Part shown: piece after piece, positions 35,397 through 44,061 of the stretch | How the letters are laid out: each line of letters opens with the position of its first letter | Position numbering within the stretch: position 1 is the first letter of the stretch | Notes under the pieces: model-generated | Told to the model about the DNA's origin: nothing | Database searches by the model: none | Seen by the model: the letters and a program-made list of their open reading frames with translations, nothing else | Made by a program: the position numbers and the translations under genes | Assembly (NCBI RefSeq): GCF_002407245.1 | Contig: NZ_CP010682.1 | Span: 124,001-188,000 of the forward strand | Reading direction: 5' to 3' | DNA length: 64,000 nt | Source of the DNA: Phaeobacter piscinae | GTDB taxonomy: Bacteria > Pseudomonadota > Alphaproteobacteria > Rhodobacterales > Rhodobacteraceae

Positions 35397-36404
35397 ATGA
35401 CTGCGACAGAAACCCTGACCCTTGCCGAAATCGAAGATCTGGCCTTCAGCGCCTTGGTTAAGGCGGGCACCTCTGAGGCCAATGCCCGCCCACTGGCTGT
35501 CGCCACAGCCATGACCGAAGCCGATGGCGTTGCCTCGCACGGGCTGGCCTATATTCCGATCTACGCCCAGCATGTGGAATGCGGCAAGGTTGATGGACAG
35601 GCCACCCCCGTTGTCGAGCAGCCCCGCCCCGCTGTGGTGACTGTGGATGCGGCCACCGGCTTTGCCCATAGCGCCATTGATCAGGGTTTCGAAAAACTGA
35701 TCCCACTGGCCCGCGAGATGGGGGTTGCGGTTCTGGCGGTGAACAATTCCTACAACTGCGGTGTTCTGGGGGTTCACACCCAACGCCTGGCGCAGGTGGG
35801 CCTGCTGGGTATCGGTTTTACCAATGCGCCAGCCTCAATCGCGCCTTCGGGGGGGGCCAAACCGGTCGTCGGCACCAACCCGTTCTCCATCGCCGCCCCC
35901 GATGCAGACGGCAATGCAGCGCTGCTGATCGACCAATCTGCCAGCACCATCGCCAAGAGCGAAGTGATGAAACACGCCCGCGAAGGCAAGCCCGTGCCGG
36001 AGGGTTGGGTACTGGACGCGGACGGCCAGCCGACTACTGATCCCGACGCAGGCCTCAAAGGCTCCATGGTGCCCTCCGGTGGCTACAAAGGGGTCGGCAT
36101 TGCGCTGACCGTTGAACTGATGGCCGCCGCCATGACCGGTGCGACACTCGGCTCAGTCGCCAGCCCCTTCTCCGGCACTGCGGGCGGCCCTCCGAAGACC
36201 GGCCAGTTCTTCATTGCAGTTGATCCGAAGGCAACGGCGGGCGGTGCGTTTCAGGAGCGTTTGGCCGACCTCATCGCCTCCATCCATGATCAGGATGGTG
36301 CCCGCCTCCCCGGTGATGGTCGTCGCGCCTGCCGGACCCGTGCCGCATCTGAAGGCGTCGCCGTCAATGCCGCGCTGCTGGAGAAGGTTCGCGCGCTCCT
36401 CTGA
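35397..36404 (+). CDS. Ldh_2-family NAD(P)-dependent oxidoreductase (malate/lactate/ureidoglycolate or imino-acid reductase type)
   Basis: This 335-residue enzyme belongs to the Ldh_2 superfamily. DGVASHGLAYIPIY holds the catalytic histidine (about residue 47). VAVLAVNNSYNCGVLG and PSGGAKPVVGTNPFSIAAP form the cofactor groove, with GGYKGVGIALTVELM near residue 225. Members reduce 2-keto acids or cyclic imines such as pyrroline- and piperideine-2-carboxylate. In this setting the imine-reductase role is attractive for a ring-containing betaine, but that is an inference. The ATG at 35397 gives the normal N terminus. Confidence 0.85.
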   Translation: MTATETLTLAEIEDLAFSALVKAGTSEANARPLAVATAMTEADGVASHGLAYIPIYAQHVECGKVDGQATPVVEQPRPAVVTVDAATGFAHSAIDQGFEKLIPLAREMGVAVLAVNNSYNCGVLGVHTQRLAQVGLLGIGFTNAPASIAPSGGAKPVVGTNPFSIAAPDADGNAALLIDQSASTIAKSEVMKHAREGKPVPEGWVLDADGQPTTDPDAGLKGSMVPSGGYKGVGIALTVELMAAAMTGATLGSVASPFSGTAGGPPKTGQFFIAVDPKATAGGAFQERLADLIASIHDQDGARLPGDGRRACRTRAASEGVAVNAALLEKVRALL

Positions 36405-36443
36405 CCTATTGTGGACGAAGTCCATTTTCAAACAGCAGCAGAA

Positions 36444-36468
36444 GAAGGAGGCCACCACGGCCTCCTTC
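36444..36468. terminator. Bidirectional hairpin terminator between convergent genes
   Basis: GAAGGAGGCC (36444-36453) and GGCCTCCTTC (36459-36468) form a 10-base stem with a five-base loop ACCAC. A T-rich stretch (CTTCATTTT) follows on the plus strand. The site separates the Ldh_2 gene from the convergent flavoprotein gene and probably stops transcription from both. Confidence 0.75.
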
Positions 36469-36485
36469 CTTCATTTTGTGGCCTG

Positions 36486-38906
36486 CTATCCCCGCAGGAT
36501 TGTCCCAGCCGGGTCAAACGGTGGCTGTTCCAGAATGACGGCACGGTGCGGACGACCCAGTACCATGACCTGAACCTCGTCACCCGGGCCTGCATCCCGC
36601 ACAAATCCCAGTGCAAGCGACATCCCCACGCTGTAGCCGTAGGCACCGGAAGTGACCCGGCCAATACCCTTGCCCTCCTTAAAAATCGGCTCCCCACCGG
36701 TTGCATCAGAATTTGACGCCTCCGTCTCCATCTCATCCAGATGCAACAGCACCAGCTGTTCACGCGCCGGATTTTCCAGAACGCCTTGCACGCTACCTTT
36801 GTTCAGGAAGTCCTTTTGCAGTTTGCAAAGCCGATCCAATCCGACCTCATGTGGCCAGTATTCCGGGCTGTATTCCCGGCTCCAGGAGCCATATCCCTTT
36901 TCAACGCGCAGAGACATCAGGGCCCGGCTGCCAACGGGACCTGCGCCGTATTCCTCACCCGCCGCCAATAGTATCGCGTAAAGCCTCTGCTGATCTTCAC
37001 TTTTGCAATGCAGTTCCCAGCCCAGATCGCCGGTAAAGGACACCCGCAGGGCCAATACCTCTATACCTGCAAGGTCGATCGTCGCGGACCGCATGAAAGG
37101 AAAATCCTCCGTCGCAAGCGATGTGTTGGTCAGCCGTTGCAACATCTCTCGCGACTTCGGGCCAGCCACGTTAAACCCACAGGTATCATCCGTTTTTGAC
37201 TCAAAGACCGTGCCCGCTGGCAGCGGCACCTCCTTGAAAAACCGTTTGTGATAGCGCTCGGCCATGCCGGAGCCGATAATCCAGAATTCGTCTTCCGCAA
37301 CGCGCGTCACGGTGAAATCTCCGGCAATGCCACCGCGTTTGGAGATCAGCGGTGTCAGGCAAGAACGACCCACGGCCTTAGGCATTGTGTTGGCAAAGAC
37401 CGCGTTCAGCCAGGCCTCCGCATCTGGCCCGGCACAGCGGTATTTGGCGAAGTTGGAAATATCAATAATGCCTGCGCTGCTGCGCAACATGCGGCATTCC
37501 TCGCCCACCGGTCCCCACCAGTTTTGGCGCGTGAACCCATTGGTGTCCTCGGCTCCGGGAGCCGTGGCAAACCACAACGGGTGCTCCCAACCGGCATTGA
37601 GACCAAAAACCGCGCCCATTTCTGCCTGAAGTGCATAGATCGGACGGGTTCGCGCCGGGCGGCCTGCGCTGCGCTCCTCATTGGGGAAGTGGATGGCAAA
37701 CCGATGCGCATATTGATCCTGCACCCGCGCCTTGGTGAACTCTTTGGTGGCCCAGCCGTCAAACCGCGCCATGTCCCAGGCAAACATGTCATATTGAGTC
37801 TCGCCCTCGATGATCCATTGTGCTGCCATCAACCCCATACCGCCGGACTGAGAGAAACCCGGAATGATCCCGTTGCAGCAGAAGTACCCATCCAGTTCCG
37901 GGACCGGCCCCATTAGGACATTGGCATCCGGCGACCAGATCATCGGCCCGTTAATGACACGTTTGATCCCCGCCTCTCCGACCGCTGGCAGCCGCTCAAT
38001 GGCATTCATCATGTTGTCCTCAATCCGCTCCAGATCATCCGGGAACAGATCATGGGCGAAATCTAGCGGCGTGCCGTCTTCGGCCCAGAACTTCATGTCC
38101 TTCTCATAAGCGCCGACCAGCAGGCCCTGACCTTCCTGGCGCAGATAATATTCGCCATCCCGGTCGCTGACAGACGGCAGCCGGGTGCCGTGGCCTGCGA
38201 CATCGGCCATGGTTTCGGTCACGAAATACTGGTGCTCCGTTGGCTGCAACGGCAGCTCAACCCCCGCGAGCGCTGCAACCTCGCGCCCCCAAAGACCTGC
38301 AGCATTCACCACCCATGGCGTGCGGATATCCCCTTTCGGGGTTTTGACAAGCCAACTCCCGTCCGCCTGCTGCTCAGTGGCTGTCACGGGGGTAAAGCGA
38401 TGGATCTCCGCGCCCCGCTGACGTGCGCCAACTGCATAGGCATTGGTCACGCCGGACGGATCCACATTCCCACCATCGGGTTCGTACATCACACAACGGA
38501 TGCCGTCATAATTGACCAGCGGGTTCAGGCGCTTGGCTTCCTCAAGGCTGATTTCGTAGAAATTCATCCCGTAGAGCTTGGCCTTGGCAGCCTGAAGCTT
38601 CAGCTGATGTTCACGCTCTTCGGTCTGCGCCAGATAGAGCGATCCCGGCTGAAACACCCCACAACTTTGCCCGGTTTCCGCTTCCAGCTCTTTGTAGAGC
38701 GTCATGGTATAGTGCTGGATGCGGCTGATATTCGTACTGTCGTGCAACCCATGAATATTGGCCGCTGCATGCCAGGTTGAGCCGGAGGTCAACTCATCCC
38801 GCTCCAGCAGGACCACATCGGACCATCCCAGTTTTGTCAGGTGATAGAGGATCGAACAGCCGATGACACCTCCGCCGATGACAACTGCCTGTGCTTCACT
38901 GCGCAT
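36486..38906 (-). CDS. Dimethylglycine-dehydrogenase-like flavoprotein with GcvT-type C-terminal domain
   Basis: This 806-residue protein fuses an FAD-dependent oxidoreductase (VVIGGGVIGCSILYHLTKLG, about residue 6) to a folate-binding aminomethyltransferase domain (from about 450; FNVAGPKSREMLQ, VSFTGDLGWELH). The covalent FAD histidine of dimethylglycine dehydrogenase is in SGSTWHAAANIHG (about residue 48). The reaction expected is oxidative removal of one N-methyl group with transfer to tetrahydrofolate. ATG at 38906 with AGGGGGC upstream is preferred to a TTG at 38921. It ends the minus-strand operon containing the Rieske oxygenase. Confidence 0.87.
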   Translation of the reverse strand: MRSEAQAVVIGGGVIGCSILYHLTKLGWSDVVLLERDELTSGSTWHAAANIHGLHDSTNISRIQHYTMTLYKELEAETGQSCGVFQPGSLYLAQTEEREHQLKLQAAKAKLYGMNFYEISLEEAKRLNPLVNYDGIRCVMYEPDGGNVDPSGVTNAYAVGARQRGAEIHRFTPVTATEQQADGSWLVKTPKGDIRTPWVVNAAGLWGREVAALAGVELPLQPTEHQYFVTETMADVAGHGTRLPSVSDRDGEYYLRQEGQGLLVGAYEKDMKFWAEDGTPLDFAHDLFPDDLERIEDNMMNAIERLPAVGEAGIKRVINGPMIWSPDANVLMGPVPELDGYFCCNGIIPGFSQSGGMGLMAAQWIIEGETQYDMFAWDMARFDGWATKEFTKARVQDQYAHRFAIHFPNEERSAGRPARTRPIYALQAEMGAVFGLNAGWEHPLWFATAPGAEDTNGFTRQNWWGPVGEECRMLRSSAGIIDISNFAKYRCAGPDAEAWLNAVFANTMPKAVGRSCLTPLISKRGGIAGDFTVTRVAEDEFWIIGSGMAERYHKRFFKEVPLPAGTVFESKTDDTCGFNVAGPKSREMLQRLTNTSLATEDFPFMRSATIDLAGIEVLALRVSFTGDLGWELHCKSEDQQRLYAILLAAGEEYGAGPVGSRALMSLRVEKGYGSWSREYSPEYWPHEVGLDRLCKLQKDFLNKGSVQGVLENPAREQLVLLHLDEMETEASNSDATGGEPIFKEGKGIGRVTSGAYGYSVGMSLALGFVRDAGPGDEVQVMVLGRPHRAVILEQPPFDPAGTILRG

Positions 38907-39050
38907 TTCTGCCCCCTTCAAGAGCCTTATGTCGCGGGAATAGTGACCTGCACCGTCACCGCGACGGGTTGGACCGTTGGGTCCGGTTGAATGGCCTCAC
39001 ACCTTAGGGTGCCAGCCGGGATTGTATGAAAAATGCCCGTTTGCGACATC

Positions 39051-39290
39051 TCAGAAGACAAGCCGATGCGCCCGCCCCTGTGCCACCAGCCGGGCGTTCA
39101 GCGGGTCGGCCTCAGGCGCGCCGCTTTCCAGCGCAAAAACAAAGGCATGAGTGAGATAGAAGCAGGCCCGATCCATCTCGTCTGCGCCCTCCGCCGCGTC
39201 CGCTGCCAAAGAGTAGAGCCGTATCAGAGCGGCGCTGTCACCCTCCGCGTGGGCCTGTAGCAGGGCCTGGTCAAGATCATCTCGCTCCAT
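39051..39290 (-). CDS. Small conserved-looking protein downstream of aldehyde dehydrogenase
   Basis: This is an acidic, alanine-rich 79-residue protein (DDLDQALLQAHAEGDSAALI near the start; CFYLTHAFVFALESGAPEAD later) that is predicted to be alpha-helical. Its start lies four bases after the aldehyde dehydrogenase stop, which supports a real operon gene. No family is recognised; it may be a tetratricopeptide-like or accessory protein. Confidence 0.6.
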   Translation of the reverse strand: MERDDLDQALLQAHAEGDSAALIRLYSLAADAAEGADEMDRACFYLTHAFVFALESGAPEADPLNARLVAQGRAHRLVF

Positions 39291-39293
39291 GCC

Positions 39294-40745
39294 TCAGCCC
39301 TTCAGCGAAATTGCGATATTCTTGGTCCGCACATAGTTATACAGCGCTTCCAAGCCTTTCTCGCGGCCAAAACCGGATTTGCCGATACCGCCAAACGGGG
39401 TGGAAATTCCACCAGCGAACCATTCATTGACAAACACCTGACCGGCGCGAAGTTTGCGCGCAACGCGGTGCGACCGCGCCAGATCACGGGTAAATACCCC
39501 GGCGACGAGACCGAACTCCGTGCCATTGGCTATGGCGATTGCCTCGGCCTCAGTCTCGAATGGGGTGATGCAGGTCACCGGTCCAAAGATCTCTTCCTGG
39601 GCAACGCGGGCGTTTGGGTTGACGTTAGACAAGACCGTCGGCGCCATGAAATGGCCCTCACGCTCCAGCCGTGCTCCACCCGCGGCTATACGGGCGCCGT
39701 CCTGCCCTGCGGTGGCGATCAGCGCTTCGATCCGCGATAGCTGCGTTGCGGAAATCACTGGCGTGTGCTCTGGATTGTCCAAGCCGTGCCCGACCGTCAG
39801 CCCATCAGCCAATGACACCGCACGGGCCACGACCTCGTCATAGATCGAACGATGCACCAGAACCCGTGCCATGGCCGAACAGACCTGACCGGCATTGAAG
39901 AAAATCCCCGATTGCAGGCTCTCCATCAGCCCATCCAGATTCGCATCTGCAAACACCACCGCCGCAGATTTGCCGCCCAGCTCCATCAGGGACGGGGTCA
40001 CCGTGTCAGCGGCAGCCCGCAGGATCGCCTGCCCGGTAGGCACCGATCCGGTAAAGACGATCTGATCAACCTCACTGCTGGCGACCAAACGCGCGCCAAG
40101 ATCGCCGCCGATGCCATTCAGGATTGAAACTGCGCCCGCAGGCACCTCGGCGCGTTCCAGTGCCGTGCCCAACAACGCGAGCGCGATTGGATCCAGCTCA
40201 GGCGACTTGATAATTGTGGCGTTCCCTGCCGCCATTGACGGCGCCAACGACCGGGCGGCGATAGACACCGGGAAATTCCAGGGCACCACCTGCGCGGACA
40301 CGCCATGTGGCTCATATATCGTATAGTCGACGTAGTCCGGCCCCAGGGGGATCGACTTCCCTTCAATCTTGTCGGCAACGCCACCATAGTATTCAAAATA
40401 TAAGGCGGCTTCTTCGAATTCATCCCTTGCCGCATCCAATGTCTTGCCACTTTCACGGCAGAGGATCTCTGCGCCTTCCGCTTTGATGGCGCGAATTTCA
40501 CGCGCCACGCGCAACAGCAACCGCCCTCGGGCCGAGGGCTGCAAATCCGCCAGATCCCCTCGTTCAAAAGAGGCCCGCGCGGCCTCCAGCGCACGGGCCA
40601 ATGTGGCCTCCCCGGCCATCGCCGCATCGGCAAAATCCTGTGCTGTGCCGGGATCCTCAACCGCCAAACGCGCGCCGCCGTCCCCTTCGACCCAGGACCC
40701 GGCGAGGTAGTTCCGCGCCAGACCATCGCGCAGGAAATCGCTCAT
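39294..40745 (-). CDS. Aldehyde dehydrogenase (betaine-aldehyde-dehydrogenase-like)
   Basis: This 483-residue enzyme has the catalytic cysteine in NAGQVCSAMARVLVH (about residue 288), the general-base glutamate in LMELGGKSAAVVFA (about 255) and the cofactor segment QVVPWNFPVSIAARSLAPSM (about 150). It overlaps the Rieske oxygenase gene by four bases, so it may act on an aldehyde made by that oxygenase. A carnitine-type oxygenase would give malic semialdehyde plus trimethylamine, and a betaine-type oxygenase would give formaldehyde. The overlap suits the former slightly better. Confidence 0.87.
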   Translation of the reverse strand: MSDFLRDGLARNYLAGSWVEGDGGARLAVEDPGTAQDFADAAMAGEATLARALEAARASFERGDLADLQPSARGRLLLRVAREIRAIKAEGAEILCRESGKTLDAARDEFEEAALYFEYYGGVADKIEGKSIPLGPDYVDYTIYEPHGVSAQVVPWNFPVSIAARSLAPSMAAGNATIIKSPELDPIALALLGTALERAEVPAGAVSILNGIGGDLGARLVASSEVDQIVFTGSVPTGQAILRAAADTVTPSLMELGGKSAAVVFADANLDGLMESLQSGIFFNAGQVCSAMARVLVHRSIYDEVVARAVSLADGLTVGHGLDNPEHTPVISATQLSRIEALIATAGQDGARIAAGGARLEREGHFMAPTVLSNVNPNARVAQEEIFGPVTCITPFETEAEAIAIANGTEFGLVAGVFTRDLARSHRVARKLRAGQVFVNEWFAGGISTPFGGIGKSGFGREKGLEALYNYVRTKNIAISLKG

Positions 40746-41896
40746 GCCGCGCGCCCTTTTTGAACCTGCGTTGCGACCCAGTGGTGAAAGTTATGCGTCG
40801 GCCCATCCATCGCCGGAGAGAAACGCCCACCATCGAACAATATCCCGTGGCGGCCTTTCTGCATGCCTTCGACAACAAAGACATCTTCCTCAAAGACAGT
40901 CTTCCACAGTTGCGCATTGGAGGCGCGCAACCCGTCAAGCTCCGGCGTGTCCCGCTCGCTTTGGGCATAGTAAAGCTCAATATGTTCAACCGTATGGCCG
41001 CAATCCTTTGGCTCCAAAACGATCGCAAAACTATGATCACGCTGCACACCCAGCAGGACATTGGGATAAACTGCGATATATTCAGCACCTTCATCCCATT
41101 GGTCACTCAATCCCGCAAAATCGGGAAGTTTGGCCCCCCCCTCATCGGTCAGCTGGCGATAAACCAAGGTGCCCTGACCCGAATATTGCCCGCGCTCCTC
41201 AATATTGTAGTGATCTTCCAGTCGGGAGTAGCTGTTGAGACCCGGATGCACCCAAGGCAGGTGATAACTCTCACAGTAGTTTTCGACCGCCAGTTTCCAG
41301 TTGGTTGCGACCTCCAGTTTCAGCGAGGATCCTTCGCCGCCATGATGGATCGGCGTCTCAAATTCCTGCCAGCGCTTCAGCAATCCGGCATGAACCTCAG
41401 TGAAGTCAGGCGCCTGCCCATCGACATTTACAAAAATCACATCCCGCCAGATATGTGAGCGGATACGGATCAGACCCAGCTTATCCATATCGACATCTTC
41501 ATGGGTGTTTTGCCCCGGTCCGCCCACATGCGGTGTTGTCCGCAAGGCACCGTTCAGCCCGTAGCACCAGCTGTGATAGGGGCAACGGATGGCACCACGG
41601 ATCTTCTGCGGTTTGTCGACAAGGATCATGCCCCGGTGACGGCAGGTGTTCTGAAACACGCCGATCTCGCCCGTACGATCCCGCACCAGCAACAGCGGCA
41701 TGCCGAGGAAATCAACCGGCTTGGCGTCCCCTGCCTCCGGTATGTCCTTGCCAAAGCCGATGCCCGACCAATTCGCGAACAGTACGGATTTCTTTTCTTC
41801 GTCAAAAACGCGTGGATCGACGTAATGTTCATTTGGCAGGCCATTGGCAGTGTTAACCGGGGCCAGCACGGACGACAGCGGGCTATGTGTGTTCAT
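40742..41896 (-). CDS. Rieske non-haem iron oxygenase alpha subunit (CntA/GbcA-like, quaternary-amine type)
   Basis: This 384-residue oxygenase has the Rieske cluster motif CRHRG and CPYHSW (about residues 84 and 105) and the mononuclear iron site (ENYCESYHLPWVHPG, with two histidines, and an acid in FEEDVFVVEGMQKG near residue 350). The bridging residue before the first iron histidine is glutamate, not the usual aspartate. This glutamate is known in the carnitine oxygenase CntA and is reported in related quaternary-amine enzymes. ATG at 41896 with GGAGAG upstream is chosen over an ATG at 41908. The reductase gene is nearby at 43025. Substrate candidates are carnitine, glycine betaine and proline betaine. 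Confidence 0.87.
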   Translation of the reverse strand: MNTHSPLSSVLAPVNTANGLPNEHYVDPRVFDEEKKSVLFANWSGIGFGKDIPEAGDAKPVDFLGMPLLLVRDRTGEIGVFQNTCRHRGMILVDKPQKIRGAIRCPYHSWCYGLNGALRTTPHVGGPGQNTHEDVDMDKLGLIRIRSHIWRDVIFVNVDGQAPDFTEVHAGLLKRWQEFETPIHHGGEGSSLKLEVATNWKLAVENYCESYHLPWVHPGLNSYSRLEDHYNIEERGQYSGQGTLVYRQLTDEGGAKLPDFAGLSDQWDEGAEYIAVYPNVLLGVQRDHSFAIVLEPKDCGHTVEHIELYYAQSERDTPELDGLRASNAQLWKTVFEEDVFVVEGMQKGRHGILFDGGRFSPAMDGPTHNFHHWVATQVQKGRAA

Positions 41897-41986
41897 CGAA
41901 CTCTCCATGGCGAAGGTGGCTGCCCTATTGGAGGCGCAGGCCGACTGCGCTCAATAGGAGAAAACTTCATTCATGGATGAGCAAAA

Positions 41987-42892
41987 CTAAACTGATGTAT
42001 CGCGCGCTTGCGACAGGATCCATTGTTTCAGCTTGAGCGCATTGGGAGAGAGTTCATCCTCCGGCAATCCGACCAGATAGAATTCCCGTGGTGCCGGAAC
42101 ACTATGGTTGCCAACAATCGCAAGCTTGCCGCTGTCCAGCATCGGCTGGATCAGTCGCCGCCACCCAAGTGCAACGCCTGCACCTTTTCGTGCGATTTGC
42201 AGCGCAACCGAATAGCTGGTCACCCGGGTGCCAGCGGCGATATCGCCCTTGTGGCCCAATTCGTGGAACCAGTCGGCCCAGGTTGTCCAACTCTGGCTGG
42301 CGCTTTGCAGATGGATCAGCCGTTGCTGTGATAGCTCCTGCAGGGCAGCCCCGCTAAGCCCCGCCGCAAGATCAGGCCGCGCCACGGGCACCAGTTGATC
42401 ACGGTAGATTGCGGTATGCGCCAGTGTGGCATCACTGTCCCGTCCATAGCGGATAAAAAAATCAAACTCCCGCGTGTCATGAAATGGGCGGTCCTGCGTG
42501 ATCTGATGAATGTTCAGATCCGGGTATTCCCGCCAGAACTGGATAATCACCGGAGACAGCCAAAGCGCTGCCACTGCTGTGGTCGATCCGACTGTTACCG
42601 CGTCTTCCTCACCCATTTGTCGGGTTTTTGACAGCTGGCGCGAGATTTGCCGGAACGATGTGGCCAAACTCTCATACAGCCCCTGCCCCTCACGGGTGAG
42701 TTCGACACCACGGTGTTTCCGCTGAAACAGGGCAACACCAAGCTCTCCTTCCAGCGCCTTGATCTGATGGCTGACCGCGCCTGGTGTGACAGATAGCTCC
42801 TGCGCGGCATTCTTGAAACTGAGATGGCGCGCGGCGGTTTCGAAGGCCGCCAATGTCGTAAGGGGCGGCAGGTCATAGTGGCGTCTGGACAT
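41987..42892 (-). CDS. LysR-family transcriptional regulator (GcvA-like)
   Basis: This 301-residue regulator has an N-terminal winged helix (LTTLAAFETAARHLSFKNAA, then VTPGAVSHQIKALEGELGV) and a GcvA-like effector domain (AVAALWLSPVIIQFWREYPD). It sits between the Rieske oxygenase gene (90 bases downstream) and the divergent reductase gene (132 bases upstream), so it very likely controls both. No convincing operator could be picked out by eye. Confidence 0.9.
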   Translation of the reverse strand: MSRRHYDLPPLTTLAAFETAARHLSFKNAAQELSVTPGAVSHQIKALEGELGVALFQRKHRGVELTREGQGLYESLATSFRQISRQLSKTRQMGEEDAVTVGSTTAVAALWLSPVIIQFWREYPDLNIHQITQDRPFHDTREFDFFIRYGRDSDATLAHTAIYRDQLVPVARPDLAAGLSGAALQELSQQRLIHLQSASQSWTTWADWFHELGHKGDIAAGTRVTSYSVALQIARKGAGVALGWRRLIQPMLDSGKLAIVGNHSVPAPREFYLVGLPEDELSPNALKLKQWILSQARDTSV

Positions 42893-43024
42893 GGTGGCTC
42901 TGCTGTTGGGCGTGGATAGGCATTATATCAATTCACCTGAGTATGAGTATTTTTCGAATTGAATGGCAAACTCAAATGCGGTTCTGAGAGACAGCAATTC
43001 ACCCCCTTGGAGGACGGACAGCAG

Positions 43025-43981
43025 ATGGACACCCGGATCGCTCGTCTTGTTGGCAAAACTGCACTAAGCCCGGATACCGCCGATTTTTCCTTTGAACTAC
43101 TTGAGGGGCGGTTTTCCGGTCTGGAACCCGGTGCGCATGTTGATGTGCATCTGGGTCAGGACCTTGTGCGGCAGTATTCGATCTGGAATTGGAGCCAGGA
43201 TGGCCGTCAGCTGAATATTGCCGTCAAACAGGAAGCCAACGGCCGTGGCGGATCGCGTGCCATGCACGCGCTGCAATGTGGGGATGAAATCGCGCTCGGC
43301 ACCCCTCGTAACAATTTCAGATTGCAGCCCAATACGCACGCCGATGCGCAGTATGTCACTCTGATTGCGGGTGGAATTGGTGCAACACCTCTGGTGGCCA
43401 TGGCGCGTGAGTTGGCGAATGCGCGACGGGATTTTCAGGTCTATTATCTGGTCCGCTCACAGGATCTGGCCGCGATGGATCAGCAGTTTCGCGCGCTGGA
43501 TCTGGGGGATTGTTATCATCTGCATTGTGACGATACCAACGGCCAGCTAGATCTGGCCGAGGTTCTGCGGTCAATGCCGATGGGCAGTGATGTCTACACC
43601 TGTGGGCCGGAGCCGATGCTGAACGCGGTGCTGGAGGCAAGCAACGTCATGCGCGGTGGCACCATCCATTTCGAACGTTTTGCGGCCCTCGCCGATACGG
43701 ACACCGGTCACAATGACAGCTTTGACATCGAAATCCAGTCAACCGGCGCAATGCTACGGGTGTCTGCTGACGAAAGCATTCTGGATGTCCTAAAGGCCAA
43801 CGGTATCGCGGTGGATTTCGGCTGTTCCGAGGGTCTGTGCGGTGCCTGTCTCGTTGATGTGCTCGACGGGGACGTGGATCATCGCGATGGCATCCTCACA
43901 CCTGAGGAACAGGCGACAAACAGCTATCTCTGCACCTGCGTTTCCCGCGCCAAAGGAGATAAACTGGTGCTAAATCTCTGA
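43025..43981 (+). CDS. Oxygenase reductase, phthalate-dioxygenase-reductase (VanB/CntB/GbcB) type
   Basis: This 318-residue flavoprotein feeds electrons to the Rieske oxygenase. Order: flavin domain (about 1-100; VRQYSIWNWSQDG), NAD domain (LIAGGIGATPLVAMARELAN), and a C-terminal plant-type ferredoxin (DFGCSEGLCGACLVDVLDG with the last cysteine in YLCTCVS). GGAGG lies upstream of the ATG at 43025. An in-frame extension to 42959 is unlikely. It is divergent from the LysR gene. The partner is the oxygenase encoded on the other strand. Confidence 0.9.
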   Translation: MDTRIARLVGKTALSPDTADFSFELLEGRFSGLEPGAHVDVHLGQDLVRQYSIWNWSQDGRQLNIAVKQEANGRGGSRAMHALQCGDEIALGTPRNNFRLQPNTHADAQYVTLIAGGIGATPLVAMARELANARRDFQVYYLVRSQDLAAMDQQFRALDLGDCYHLHCDDTNGQLDLAEVLRSMPMGSDVYTCGPEPMLNAVLEASNVMRGGTIHFERFAALADTDTGHNDSFDIEIQSTGAMLRVSADESILDVLKANGIAVDFGCSEGLCGACLVDVLDGDVDHRDGILTPEEQATNSYLCTCVSRAKGDKLVLNL

Positions 43982-44031
43982 CAGCTATTGCGGTCACCGC
44001 TGAGGATGCAGCGTGAGCCTGCTGCGGGGCA

Positions 44032-44051
44032 GCGCGGCACCCCTGCCGCGC
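44032..44051. terminator. Hairpin between convergent genes
   Basis: GCGCGGCA (44032-44039) and TGCCGCGC (44044-44051) form an 8-base stem with loop CCCC, 51 bases after the reductase stop and 11 bases after the convergent secreted-protein stop. There is no T-tract, so it may be a Rho-independent-like stop or a stabiliser. Confidence 0.45.
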
Positions 44052-44061
44052 CACCGATCCG

